Shown in pieces: positions 1 to 8,355 of a stretch of DNA of 41,395 bases. The position numbers were made by a program, and so were the translations under genes. Positions within the stretch are counted from its first letter, which is position 1. Each line of letters starts with the position of its first letter. Source of the stretch: Pseudomonadota bacterium (GTDB lineage: Bacteria; Pseudomonadota; Gammaproteobacteria; Pseudomonadales; Oleiphilaceae). The stretch lies in the NCBI GenBank assembly GCA_002747395.1, contig PDPE01000007.1, positions 1-41,395 on the forward strand. Direction: 5' to 3'. The notes beneath the pieces were generated by a model. The model had not been told where the DNA came from and searched no databases. It worked only from the letters and a program-made list of their open reading frames with translations.

Positions 1-468
1 ACTGTCAAACTGACCTTTTAGTTTTACACGCTCGTTTTCTGGAAGGCTTTTATCCTTTACCACCTGAAACAAATTAGCTTGTTGCTTGTCTTTGTATTCG
101 TCTAAAAATCCTGCAAACCCCTTAACCCAGCTTGCACTGAATACGACAGAGAAAAATCGATCTCCGATTTGAGCGTAAGTGTTGTAATCCTTATAACCGT
201 TGGCCTTGGCAGCTTTGTCCAGCTGACCTATGTATTCCGTTCCCAGCATTTTAGCCATCGTGGTGTATGGCACACCGTCCATTTGCGCCCGCATGAATTT
301 TTTACTTTGCTCTTTAGTCATCGGGGGGTTAATTTCTTTCAGTACGGCTTCCAGCCTGGGTGTTGCCGCCACAAAGGCAGACACATCTTCGTCCGTCAGT
401 GATTTGGCGCTGACCAACGTTGTTACCATAGATAAAACCATGACCATTAACAGTTGAATATTTTTCAT
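1..468 (-). CDS. Secreted hypothetical protein, 3' end beyond the window
   Basis: The frame is open from an ATG at 468 to the left edge (156 codons, no stop), so the C-terminus is missing. A clear Shine-Dalgarno sequence (AAGGAGAGAAAG) stands just before the ATG. The first 21 residues form a signal peptide ending in a V-S-A motif, so the mature protein is probably periplasmic. The mature part is hydrophilic and helical, with no cysteine and no motif I can assign. I do not recognise the family. The start is well supported; the function is unknown. Confidence 0.75.
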   Translation of the reverse strand, partial: MKNIQLLMVMVLSMVTTLVSAKSLTDEDVSAFVAATPRLEAVLKEINPPMTKEQSKKFMRAQMDGVPYTTMAKMLGTEYIGQLDKAAKANGYKDYNTYAQIGDRFFSVVFSASWVKGFAGFLDEYKDKQQANLFQVVKDKSLPENERVKLKGQFDS

Positions 469-489
469 CTTTCTCTCCTTGAATTAATG

Positions 490-873
490 CGAAATCTTTA
501 CGATTGTGGGGGAAGTGCACTGGCTGTTCAGTTGAAAAAGCAACGAAGATGAGCTTCATCGCAAACCACTTACCCTTTGTTTTCACATCCACGAAATTGG
601 CATAACCGGTCAGATCACCTTTTTCTGGTTTGACCAACCGATTCGGACCCGCTTTGGCTTTTACGCCGGTTTTTTTCGGGTGGTATCAAACACTGCAACC
701 ACGGCTTCTTTCAAATCTTCTTTTTTAACCTGCAGGCGCGGAAATAGCTGCTCTTGGATTTGAGTAACAGAATAGCAATTCTCCAGCGTTGATATAATGA
801 CCTTATCTGCTTCACCACTTTCTACAATGTCATCCGGGACGCGCAGGCATTTGAACAGACATACCGGAATGTG
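490..873 (-). pseudogene. Decayed or frameshifted ORF of unknown function
   Basis: A coding-like minus-strand frame runs from about 873 to a stop at 661-663, with protein-like composition (for example VPDDIVESGEADKVI). It has no usable start codon. Just before the stop lies a run of seven A on the coding strand (670-676). Moving to the -1 frame there gives a smooth continuation (TGVKAKAGPNRLVKPEKG), which stays open to 329, inside the next gene. This may be a homopolymer indel in a dead gene, or a slippery A-AAA-AAA site like those insertion sequences use. No family is recognised. The right boundary and the functional end are approximate. Confidence 0.3.
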
Positions 874-880
874 TCAATCT

Positions 881-905
881 GTATTGCACCAGTTCAGTGC
901 AATAC
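881..905. repeat. Perfect 9-bp inverted repeat, 7-bp spacer
   Basis: GTATTGCAC at 881-889 is the exact reverse complement of GTGCAATAC at 897-905. It lies in the decayed region before the lipase gene. It could be a regulator site or a hairpin; there is no T-run to make it a terminator. Confidence 0.5.
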
Positions 906-1005
906 ATCCTGTTGAGCAGGTGATGAGATTGGCGCATCACCAAATTGCCTTTTCCATTTGGAAAACGTGCTCGGTGCCAGTTGGTTTTGCTGGCAAGGGT
1001 GTTTG
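894..1005 (-). pseudogene. Possible transposase helix-turn-helix remnant
   Basis: A short minus-strand frame without a start, ending at 894-896, encodes CQQNQLAPSTFSKWKRQF. This resembles the DNA-binding segment of small IS-encoded OrfA proteins (IS66/IS3-like, with a typical xxFxxWKR pattern). Only about 35 residues remain and no transposase catalytic domain is nearby. From here to the lipase start at 1211 I see no gene, only non-coding sequence. The assignment rests on one motif and is weak. Confidence 0.22.
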
Positions 1006-1210
1006 TCAAGGTAGCCTGCCCGGTTTCAGTTGACCGGTACAGCTACCCATGTAAAACGCCAACAGCCCCTCACCGTCCGTGAGAAGGGAATCTCATTTTC
1101 AGAATAAACTGCCATATTTCCTGTGATTGTGGTGATTCGGCAACTATTATACGGGCGATCAATATTTCATCACATTCAAAATCAAAACAATTAAAAGAGG
1201 CCGTCAAGTA

Positions 1211-2212
1211 ATGAAAACAAAAATATCAGTTTATGCACTACTATTTTTCACCCTGGCGCTACCGACCTCTGCTACAGCAAGCGGTCACACCGGCTACGTG
1301 GAGTGCGCCTGGTGGCAGACAATATGCGAAACCTACAATCGTTACAACACCAAATACCCGATCGTACTCGTTCACGGCGTTTCCGGCTTTGATTCACTGC
1401 TGGGACTGGTTGACTACTTTCACAATATTCCTGAAAACCTGGAAGGTAACCTGATTACAGGTGGCCGGGCAAAAGTGTATGTTCCCAACATCACCGCCTG
1501 GGACGATGCCTACGTCAGGGGAGAGCAACTTCTCGAGTATATCGAAACCCACGTATTACCAGACTCTGGCGCTTCAAAGGTCAACCTTATCGGTCACAGC
1601 CTGGGCGGGCCGACAATTCGTTATGTAGCCAGCGTCTCTCCGGAATTGGTGGCGTCCGTAACCACGGTCAACGCGGTCAACTTTGGCTCGGGTTTTGCTG
1701 ATTGGGGGCTGGACAATTTCCCTGAAGGCTCGACCGGAAACGACATTATCGCTGACTTGCTGGATGCTCTGGGTAATATTACAGACGCTCTTGCAGGCAA
1801 TCCGGGATACGAACAGGATGCCCTCTCTGCCGCTCTGTTTTTGACTACCGACGGTGCCAACACCTTTAATTCAATTCATAGTGCCGGTATGCCCGACAGC
1901 TATTGCGGTGAAGGCCCTGCAGTGGTCGATGATGTCAGGTACTTCTCCTGGGGTGGCACCGGAACCTGGACCAATTTGCTGGACGTTTCCGACGTATTCC
2001 TGTCATTGACAGGGTCATTGGGTTACTTTAACGGTGAAGCAAATGACGGGCTTGTATCCAGGTGCTCCATGCACTGGGGTGACGTATTGAGAGACGACTA
2101 CAACACCAACCATCTGGACGCAACCAACCTGCTGTTTGGCCTGACCGGCTGGCACGATCCCGTGGATATTTATGAAAACCACGCTGCCCGATTGCGAGAT
2201 ATGGGCCTGTAG
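1211..2212 (+). CDS. lipA: Secreted triacylglycerol lipase, family I.1/I.2
   Basis: Extracellular triacylglycerol lipase (alpha/beta hydrolase) of 333 aa. A signal peptide covers about residues 1-23, implying Sec export followed by type II secretion. The oxyanion HG is at 55-56 and the nucleophile Ser130 sits in GHSLGG. The acid Asp279 (NDG) and His301 (NHLD) complete the triad. Cys232 and Cys285 match the family disulfide and Asp303 matches a calcium ligand. Spacings between these residues agree closely with the Pseudomonas aeruginosa lipase. An AAGAGG ribosome site precedes the ATG. Its foldase is encoded convergently next door, whereas in Pseudomonas and Burkholderia the pair is usually co-directional. 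Confidence 0.95.
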   Translation: MKTKISVYALLFFTLALPTSATASGHTGYVECAWWQTICETYNRYNTKYPIVLVHGVSGFDSLLGLVDYFHNIPENLEGNLITGGRAKVYVPNITAWDDAYVRGEQLLEYIETHVLPDSGASKVNLIGHSLGGPTIRYVASVSPELVASVTTVNAVNFGSGFADWGLDNFPEGSTGNDIIADLLDALGNITDALAGNPGYEQDALSAALFLTTDGANTFNSIHSAGMPDSYCGEGPAVVDDVRYFSWGGTGTWTNLLDVSDVFLSLTGSLGYFNGEANDGLVSRCSMHWGDVLRDDYNTNHLDATNLLFGLTGWHDPVDIYENHAARLRDMGL

Positions 2213-2258
2213 CAGCCGCTCCACAACCGCATCAGGCTCCGGCTGAACACAAATACAC

Positions 2259-3395
2259 TCACTGTGGCCGGGACGAGTCCTTGATGCGGTCTATAACCTT
2301 GATGCGCACCCTTTCTCTTTCAGAAAAATGGTGCGCTCTCAATTCCCTGATCGCGGTTTGAAGATCGGCGGGCGAGTAAGCCCCGGAATTCAGAATCGCT
2401 TCGCGTTCTTTACGATACCTCGCCACACGCTCGTTCCATGCAAAACGTTTTTCGTCAGCAAGCCGATGTCGTTCGGCTTTGTCGGCTCCAATCACAGCCG
2501 CTCTTATTTGAAATATCTCATCTTCGGTTGCCCCCTTTTCCCGAGCATCTTTAATCTGCTGATCAAGGTCTTGTCGGGCCCGGTTTTCTGCTCGCCTGCG
2601 TCTTGCCGTTTCGGGCAAATCACGCTCCGCCTGCTCCAGCAAATCCCGCTTTTCTTCATCCGTTAAATGGTCACTGCGGGCAATTTCAATTCGGCGCACA
2701 ACGTAATTATCCATTTTGTCCTGCTCGCCGTAAAAGGCGTCATACACAACCTGACCAAGATGCGCCAACCGAATCTCCTGACTATTGCGCAGTATTTCAG
2801 TATAACTGAGTGTTCGCCCTGAATCCCGGGCATTGAGCTTCATTTGTTCACTGGCGTCGATGATTGCCTGTTTCATCATCAGGTAATTGTTAAAAATCTC
2901 GACTGCCTGGCCAAGCGCCGGCTCCTGAAGGTGCCGGGCCATGTGCTCGAGTACACGTTCAGCGACTGTATCTAACGATTCTTCGCCGACTATGGTTAAA
3001 AAGTAATCAAACAAATCAACCATCAGAGGTGTGGGCACAATATTCCCTTCTTCATCAACCAGTAACCCCGCCGGAGGCTGTGTTCCTTTCAATGACTCGG
3101 GTAACGGGCCGAATCTGGAATGATAGCCCTGCCTGGCTCCGGCATCCTTCAAATCGGGCACGGGGCTTTCGGGCGCAATATCGACCGCACCGGAAAGCGT
3201 TGTGCTTTTTTGTGCGACTACGGTATCCGCATCATCAGTTACTTTACCACCAGGTAAACTGTGTCCGGCTGGCTGCTTATCACCCGGCTCGAAAGCACGG
3301 TTATCAACTGTCTGTTGATAGACTATTCCGGCAACCAACAGCAAAAGAGCTGCCAAAAACAGCGTATTTCTTATTTTTTTATTCTTCGTTAGCAA
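2259..3395 (-). CDS. lifO: Lipase-specific foldase (Lif, lipase chaperone)
   Basis: Membrane-anchored steric chaperone that folds the neighbouring lipase in the periplasm before secretion. It is 378 aa. One N-terminal transmembrane anchor (about residues 10-26) is followed by a low-complexity Ala/Pro/Asp-rich linker. The Lif signature region follows at about 125-137 (VDLFDYFLTIVGE, compare RxxFDYxLSA). The rest is an Arg/Glu-rich, all-helical body typical of Lif. The start is TTG at 3393-3395, chosen because AAGGAA lies at good spacing and no in-frame ATG exists before the conserved part. It converges on the lipase, with 46 bp between the stops and no obvious shared terminator. Confidence 0.9.
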   Translation of the reverse strand: MLTKNKKIRNTLFLAALLLLVAGIVYQQTVDNRAFEPGDKQPAGHSLPGGKVTDDADTVVAQKSTTLSGAVDIAPESPVPDLKDAGARQGYHSRFGPLPESLKGTQPPAGLLVDEEGNIVPTPLMVDLFDYFLTIVGEESLDTVAERVLEHMARHLQEPALGQAVEIFNNYLMMKQAIIDASEQMKLNARDSGRTLSYTEILRNSQEIRLAHLGQVVYDAFYGEQDKMDNYVVRRIEIARSDHLTDEEKRDLLEQAERDLPETARRRRAENRARQDLDQQIKDAREKGATEDEIFQIRAAVIGADKAERHRLADEKRFAWNERVARYRKEREAILNSGAYSPADLQTAIRELRAHHFSERERVRIKVIDRIKDSSRPQ

Positions 3396-3699
3396 AATTT
3401 GTTTCCTTCACTTGTGTATTTCCTGGCAAAACAGGTAACCCGGTGTTTGTACGCTATGCAGGGATGGTAATTATTACAGGTCTTTTCTGCAAATTGCCAA
3501 TCCTTATGAGTTTTGCCGTTGCCACAAACCTGACTTGCCGATGGCTGCCTCAAAAAAGTTCTACTAATGTAAAAGTGGATGTCTACATTAGAAAACATCT
3601 ATTGGAAAACATCTATTGGAAAGCAACTATTGGAAAACATCTATTGGAAAGCAACTATTGGAAAACGACTATTGGAAAACAACCAGTTGGAAAAACCCG
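3396..3699. other. Divergent intergenic region
   Basis: This 304-bp region separates the foldase start from the membrane-protein start. Its right third is the 14-bp tandem array listed separately. The rest holds no convincing gene; frames crossing it on either strand have no ribosome site and no recognisable product. Confidence 0.5.
3587..3690 (+). repeat. 14-bp tandem array, 7 copies plus a degenerate one
   Basis: The unit is close to ATTGGAAAACATCT, with copies starting at 3587, 3601, 3615, 3629, 3643, 3657 and 3671, and a diverged 15-bp copy ending at 3690. Each unit carries a purine-rich GGAAA, so the copy nearest the start at 3700 may act as the ribosome site. The period is not a multiple of three, so the array is probably untranslated leader or promoter DNA. 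Confidence 0.9.
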
Positions 3700-5574
3700 A
3701 TGAAGCCTTTTCGGTTAACTGATCCATCCAGACAATATTGTTGTTTTATACAGGATTGTTGTTTTATTGCCCTGTTGTTCGCTTTCTTTTGTTTGCTTGC
3801 CTTTTTTATCTATTACCCCGGTGCAAACGGGCCGATGTTACTTGATGATAACGCGAATATCGTATTCAACGACGGGATCAAAATTACCCGTCTCGACAAA
3901 GACAGCCTGTATCAGGCTGCAACATCAATGAATGATTCGTTTTCATCTGACCGACCCGCGTTGACGCACCGGCCCATCAGTTATATCAGCTTTGCACTAA
4001 ATCATTATCTGGCTTCTGATTTTTTCGTCTCACTCAAGCTGACTAACATAGTGATCCACATTGCCAATGGTCTTTTGTTGTTCATTGTCTGTTTCCAGTT
4101 GACCGGAAGGTTTCTCTCACGGGAAACCGACTCCTGTCATTTACGACATTGGTTACCTTTACTGGTTAGTGTTGGCTGGTTACTGCACCCTCTGATGGTA
4201 AGCACTGTGCTGTACTCCGTGCAAAGAATGACGATGCTCTCGGCTTTTTTTACTTTGGCTGGCGTCATTGTTTTTATTTATTATCGAAAAAAATTGTTGA
4301 GTTCCGGGTCTGGCTTTTGGTGCGGTTTGTCGAGTGTCAGCTTTTTTACTGTGATGGCGGCTCTGAGCAAGGAAAATGGCGCTTTGACGACCACGTTCTG
4401 CCTGGTGATTGAATTGTGCTTTTTTCGATTCCGGTTTTATCATGCGGTGAGCCAACTCACCAGGCGGTCTTACGCGCTGATTCTCTGCTTGCCGACATTG
4501 CTACTCGTCATTTATTTAACCCTGACCTATTTCACATCATCAAACCATTCATTATCTGATTACCGACACTTCGATTATGACATGCGTTTTCTTACCCAGT
4601 TCAGAGTGCTGTTTTCCTATCTTTACTGGTTTATTTTTCCCTCCCCTGACAATTTGACATTTATACACGACACCTTTGTACCAAGCAGGAATCTTTTTTC
4701 TCCCATGACGACCCTTGTGGCCTGTGTTGGCTGGGTTGCCATAGTGGTGACGGCAATTTATCTGGTCATTAAAAACAAACTGATCTGGCTTGCGTTTGGC
4801 GTTTTGTGGTTTGTTTGCGGGCACCTGATAGAATCTACAGTTTTGCCCCTGGAGCTGGTTTTTGAACATCGCAATTACCTGCCCTATGCAGGGCTTGTGT
4901 TTTCACTGGTCTATTTTTTGCCGTGGTTAGTTGGCCGGTTTTCGTTTTCCCGGGCATTCAGGCTGATCCTGCCCCTTTTTCTGATTGTTTGTATACCCGC
5001 TGTTCTATCTGCCAGGAGGGTGACAGATTGGCAATCAGAAGAACTCTTGCTGGCGCACTGGCATACAGTGAACAAAAACTCACCCAGGGTATGGGCGCAA
5101 ACCGCAGACTATTATATGAGTCGAGACCACAACATCGGTGCGGCCTATGCAGCTTTGGAGAAAGCCTTTCGATTGGATCCTGCAGAAGCCGGTTACGGCC
5201 TGGCCCAGATCGCCATCATCTGCTCTACCCCTGAATCCTTTATGCTCGAGGAAGTGTTGGCCATAACCCGGCGAACGTCCGACGCACTTATGCAGCCTCC
5301 CACCACCGCCTATACAATTAACCAGTATGGCAACCTGCTGAATTTGTGCTCCGATTTATCCCAAATCAGGCAATTCAAAGACATCCACGAAAAGGCGGCC
5401 CGACTGAATCGGGGAAATATCAGTCCTCTCGCCCATTACATGCTGGCTGTTATGGCATTGGCGGACAATGAACCGGAGCTTGCCAGAGACCACGCGAACC
5501 GTGCGGCAAAAGGGCGCTATTACAGGGAAGAAATACATCATCTGCAAAAACAGGTGAACAGATTATTGCAATAA
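3700..5574 (+). CDS. Multi-pass membrane protein, GT-C/TMTC-like with TPR-like tail
   Basis: A 624-aa inner-membrane protein with about ten hydrophobic segments, the first at about residues 21-39. A periplasmic loop follows with LLDDNANIVFN, where acidic residues fit the first-loop motif of GT-C glycosyltransferases. RPISYISFALNHYL and IHIANGLLLF (about 95-135) are characteristic of TMTC / O-mannosyl-transferase-like proteins. The last 160 residues (from about 465) are soluble, helical and TPR-like (AAYAALEKAFRLDPAEAGY). It probably transfers a lipid-linked sugar to a periplasmic acceptor, but the substrate is unknown. ATG 3700 is preferred; an in-frame ATG at 3616 would lie inside the repeat array. 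Confidence 0.7.
   Translation: MKPFRLTDPSRQYCCFIQDCCFIALLFAFFCLLAFFIYYPGANGPMLLDDNANIVFNDGIKITRLDKDSLYQAATSMNDSFSSDRPALTHRPISYISFALNHYLASDFFVSLKLTNIVIHIANGLLLFIVCFQLTGRFLSRETDSCHLRHWLPLLVSVGWLLHPLMVSTVLYSVQRMTMLSAFFTLAGVIVFIYYRKKLLSSGSGFWCGLSSVSFFTVMAALSKENGALTTTFCLVIELCFFRFRFYHAVSQLTRRSYALILCLPTLLLVIYLTLTYFTSSNHSLSDYRHFDYDMRFLTQFRVLFSYLYWFIFPSPDNLTFIHDTFVPSRNLFSPMTTLVACVGWVAIVVTAIYLVIKNKLIWLAFGVLWFVCGHLIESTVLPLELVFEHRNYLPYAGLVFSLVYFLPWLVGRFSFSRAFRLILPLFLIVCIPAVLSARRVTDWQSEELLLAHWHTVNKNSPRVWAQTADYYMSRDHNIGAAYAALEKAFRLDPAEAGYGLAQIAIICSTPESFMLEEVLAITRRTSDALMQPPTTAYTINQYGNLLNLCSDLSQIRQFKDIHEKAARLNRGNISPLAHYMLAVMALADNEPELARDHANRAAKGRYYREEIHHLQKQVNRLLQ
3737..3772 (+). repeat. 18-bp tandem duplication inside a gene
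   Basis: Two adjacent copies of ATTGTTGTTTTAT plus 5 bp (3737-3754 and 3755-3772) encode the repeated residues C-C-F-I near the N-terminus of the membrane protein. The 18-bp length keeps the frame. Confidence 0.7.
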
Positions 5575-5593
5575 AGCCCGCAATAGCAGCAAG

Positions 5594-7426
5594 TTAATAG
5601 CGGAACTCACCGTTCTCGATGCGTTTCTGCAACTCCGGTGTTAATGGTACATACTCGTCTGAACCGGGTAGCCAGGCATATACCGGATTTGTTTGCATTG
5701 ACAAGTCGAAGCCTTCATCTTTGAGGTGTGATTTCTTGTGCTTGAAGGTTCCCGTGGTTTCCATTTCTTCACTGACACGAATAAATACAGGGATGGCGTA
5801 TTGAGGCAGTTCACGATTCAAGTGAGCAAAGAAATTTTTGAAGTTAAATTCGCTATGATCACAGTCAATCCGAATGGAAGCCATCCCTGCCCGGCCATTG
5901 GTCTCGGGAATTTCCACCCCGTACACCACAGCTTCGTTTACCTGCTCAAATTCGCCTACTATTTGCTCAACTTCTGTCGTGGATACATTTTCTCCCTTCC
6001 AGCGAAAGGTATCTCCCAGGCGATCAACAAATTGTGCATGTTTGAAACCAAGATCACGCATCATGTCACCCGTATCAAACCAGGCATCACCGGGTTTAAA
6101 CACATTTTTCAAAATACAATTTTCTGTTTTGTCCGGGTCGGTATAACCGTGAAAAGGGGTTTTCTCGGTAATTTTTCCAATGAGCAACCCGGCTTCTCCC
6201 TTTTTAACACGAATCATATGGCCACGACGATCACGTATGGGCGCTTCTTTTTCCTTGTCGTATTTTACAATCGCATAGGGAAGTGGCGAAACCCCCACGG
6301 TATTGTCAAAATTAAAGATGTTGGTAAACCCGATATTGCCCTCACTGCTGCCGTAAAGCTCCATAACGGTTTCAATGCCAAACCGGTCTTTGAATGCTTT
6401 CCAGATAGAAGGGCGCAACCCGTTCCCGACCATGATACGAATTTTGTTGTCCAGATCATTCGGCTGGGGAGTTCTATCCATCAAATAACGACAGAGTTCT
6501 CCTACATAGCCAAAAGCGGTAGCTTCATGCTTGCGGACATCATCCCAGAATCGGGAGGCACTGAACCGTCTGGCGATGATCAGCCCTGCATTGCCCGCCA
6601 ATACCGCACCCCAGCAAACTGCTATCGCGGTTGCATGATAAAAAGGCAGTGTCACGTACATCCGGTCACCCGGTTTCAGCCTCAATGCCCCGAAACCAAA
6701 CGCACCATAGGCTTTCATAAACCGACCATGATTAAATATAACGGCCTTCGGCAAACCGGTTGTACCCGAGGTGTAAATATAGAAGCAGGGATCGTCGACA
6801 TAAATATGAGACGTGGTATGCGGGTTGGTCGTTTTCATCGGTTTGATACTATCAGCAAGGTTGACCCAGCCAGCCGGCGCGTTGCTGCTTTTGTTGACAC
6901 AGGTGTCTTCATCCGCAAGAAAATAACGCTTCTTTTCAGGTACATGCAACTGTTCTTCCACTTCCTGGTAAGCCTGAAGCAACTCTTCACCGACAATCGC
7001 CGCCCGGGGTTCAATGAGGTTTACGCTATGTACCAGCACCTTACCTCTCTGAGACGTATTGATCAGCGCATTCACCGCGCCAATTTTTGCACATGCCGTT
7101 ACACAGGCGAGCAATTCCGGCCGATTCTCAATCAGTATCACTACGGCATCTCCCTTGCGGATACCCTGCCCCAACAGATAGTGAGCAATCTGATTGACCC
7201 ATGAATTGAACCGGGCGTAGGTGAGATGCCTGTCTTCATAAATAACAGCCGGCCCATGCGGATTTTTTTTCGCTGATCGCTCCACGCATAACCCCAACCC
7301 GACGGGCGTGGTCGGATCGGAAAGCATGGCCAGTTTGAGCCCCTTTAGCGTGCCCGGGATTCCTTTTATCAAGGAGGGGATTTTTTTTGCAACTTGTGAA
7401 AGTGTAATGAGGTCGGAGTGCGGCAT
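5594..7426 (-). CDS. Long-chain acyl-CoA synthetase, FATP/FadD6 type
   Basis: An ATP-dependent fatty-acid (or bile/sterol acid) CoA ligase of the ANL adenylating superfamily, about 610 aa. The P-loop-like motif YTSGTTGLPKA lies near residue 215, YGSSEGN near 354, FDTGDMM near 447 and the hinge DRLGDTFRWKGENVS near 464. GENVS with YGSSEGN is typical of the very-long-chain FATP subgroup rather than E. coli FadD. ATG 7426 is chosen because AGAGAAG stands just before it; a TTG further upstream would translate a repeat array. It could activate fatty acids released by the lipase, but that link is inference. It converges with the membrane protein, 19 bp between stops. Confidence 0.88.
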   Translation of the reverse strand: MPHSDLITLSQVAKKIPSLIKGIPGTLKGLKLAMLSDPTTPVGLGLCVERSAKKNPHGPAVIYEDRHLTYARFNSWVNQIAHYLLGQGIRKGDAVVILIENRPELLACVTACAKIGAVNALINTSQRGKVLVHSVNLIEPRAAIVGEELLQAYQEVEEQLHVPEKKRYFLADEDTCVNKSSNAPAGWVNLADSIKPMKTTNPHTTSHIYVDDPCFYIYTSGTTGLPKAVIFNHGRFMKAYGAFGFGALRLKPGDRMYVTLPFYHATAIAVCWGAVLAGNAGLIIARRFSASRFWDDVRKHEATAFGYVGELCRYLMDRTPQPNDLDNKIRIMVGNGLRPSIWKAFKDRFGIETVMELYGSSEGNIGFTNIFNFDNTVGVSPLPYAIVKYDKEKEAPIRDRRGHMIRVKKGEAGLLIGKITEKTPFHGYTDPDKTENCILKNVFKPGDAWFDTGDMMRDLGFKHAQFVDRLGDTFRWKGENVSTTEVEQIVGEFEQVNEAVVYGVEIPETNGRAGMASIRIDCDHSEFNFKNFFAHLNRELPQYAIPVFIRVSEEMETTGTFKHKKSHLKDEGFDLSMQTNPVYAWLPGSDEYVPLTPELQKRIENGEFRY

Positions 7427-7492
7427 AGTTCTTCTCTGAAACGTAGTTTTTCTCTGGAATGTAGTTATTCTCTGAATTGTAGTTATATTTTG
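7424..7492 (-). repeat. 18-bp tandem array overlapping a ribosome-binding site
   Basis: About four copies of an 18-bp unit near AGAGAATAACTACATTCC run into the start codon of the acyl-CoA synthetase gene. Each copy holds an AGAGAA Shine-Dalgarno-like core, and the last copy's AACTATG supplies the ATG. The period is in frame and free of stops, so upstream initiation would only add the six-residue repeats (I/K)TT(I/F)QR. Confidence 0.85.
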
Positions 7493-7515
7493 ACTGAACC
7501 CGATCAACCAGACCG

Positions 7516-8148
7516 TCAGTCCGGCTTGCTGCGCCTGTTTTTCAAAAAATCCTGCAAGGAGTCTTTTAACTGATCGAGGAAGCCCGAGTGTTTTTCCTTG
7601 CCATGTCTGGCACTCTCGATACCGGTATCACAGGGTTCGTGATCAACCTGGCCGGTTTGGCCTTTATCATTGCCCGTCAGCTTGTAATATTCTGATTGAT
7701 AAACGGGAAGTGCATTCAACAACCTGGCATATACCGGGCTGTGTTTATCAATGTCACGTAACTCGCAAATTTTTTCAACAGACATCTGAAATGCCTGTTC
7801 AATACCATAAGCATTGACAGAAACCGACTTGAATCGCGCTGCTTTTTCAGGTTCTTTTATGCGTATTTTAAACTCCGTACAGGGCTTTCTGCCTTCACGG
7901 GTACGAGTCTGGAGCTGCAAACCGACTATTTTGCCATCCTCGTGTACAAGACCTTCACCCGACAGTTTTTTTCGCTCATAGTAAGCAGTTCGACGCTGCT
8001 CCAGATCCGACTCAACCCTTTCGGCCTCTTTGAGCGCTTTTTTTTCACTCTTGCCAATGCGAACATAGACCTGATGTTCCTTGCCGTTCCAGGCCCTGGT
8101 GACACGATAATACTTTCTACTACCATCAGTGAATAGAGTAATACCCAT
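7516..8148 (-). CDS. Hypothetical protein, basic N-terminal domain
   Basis: A 210-aa cytoplasmic protein with no signal peptide or membrane segment. The N-terminal 50 residues (GITLFTDGSRKYYRVTRAW, then YVRIGKSEKKALKEAE) look like a small beta-sheet-plus-helix unit, comparable to AP2/integrase-type DNA-binding domains. Residues 50-130 are charged and helical; the C-terminus is polar and probably disordered. I do not recognise the family, and DNA binding is only a guess from the basic N-terminus. ATG 8148 has a weak GGA at suitable spacing; a GTG at 8178 would add 10 residues. It lies between flgL and the acyl-CoA synthetase on the same strand. Confidence 0.6.
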   Translation of the reverse strand: MGITLFTDGSRKYYRVTRAWNGKEHQVYVRIGKSEKKALKEAERVESDLEQRRTAYYERKKLSGEGLVHEDGKIVGLQLQTRTREGRKPCTEFKIRIKEPEKAARFKSVSVNAYGIEQAFQMSVEKICELRDIDKHSPVYARLLNALPVYQSEYYKLTGNDKGQTGQVDHEPCDTGIESARHGKEKHSGFLDQLKDSLQDFLKNRRSKPD

Positions 8149-8355
8149 AATGTAATCCGTATCAGTTTTGCCCGGCACCCGCCAGGCGGCAACAAAGGAA
8201 AAAGGTAGTGGAAATACTCAGTGTTACCCCTGTGATCATTAATTATCTAAACGCAAAAGATCGACAGGTCAAGGCAAGCTCACCATATATTTGATGAAAT
8301 TATACCCTGAGTACATTTTTTGTGCTATTCGGAATGTTGTTGAAAAAGTGACCTG

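Noticed and set aside
3587..3690. Possible CRISPR array
   Set aside because: The copies are directly adjacent with no unique spacers, and no cas genes are present.
3029..3703. A 224-codon plus-strand frame ending in the 14-bp array
   Set aside because: Its first half is antisense to the foldase gene and its end is translated repeat. No ribosome site or family is visible.
5738..7204. A 488-codon plus-strand frame
   Set aside because: It lies antisense to the acyl-CoA synthetase, whose conserved motifs are intact on the minus strand. The antisense product has no recognisable domain.
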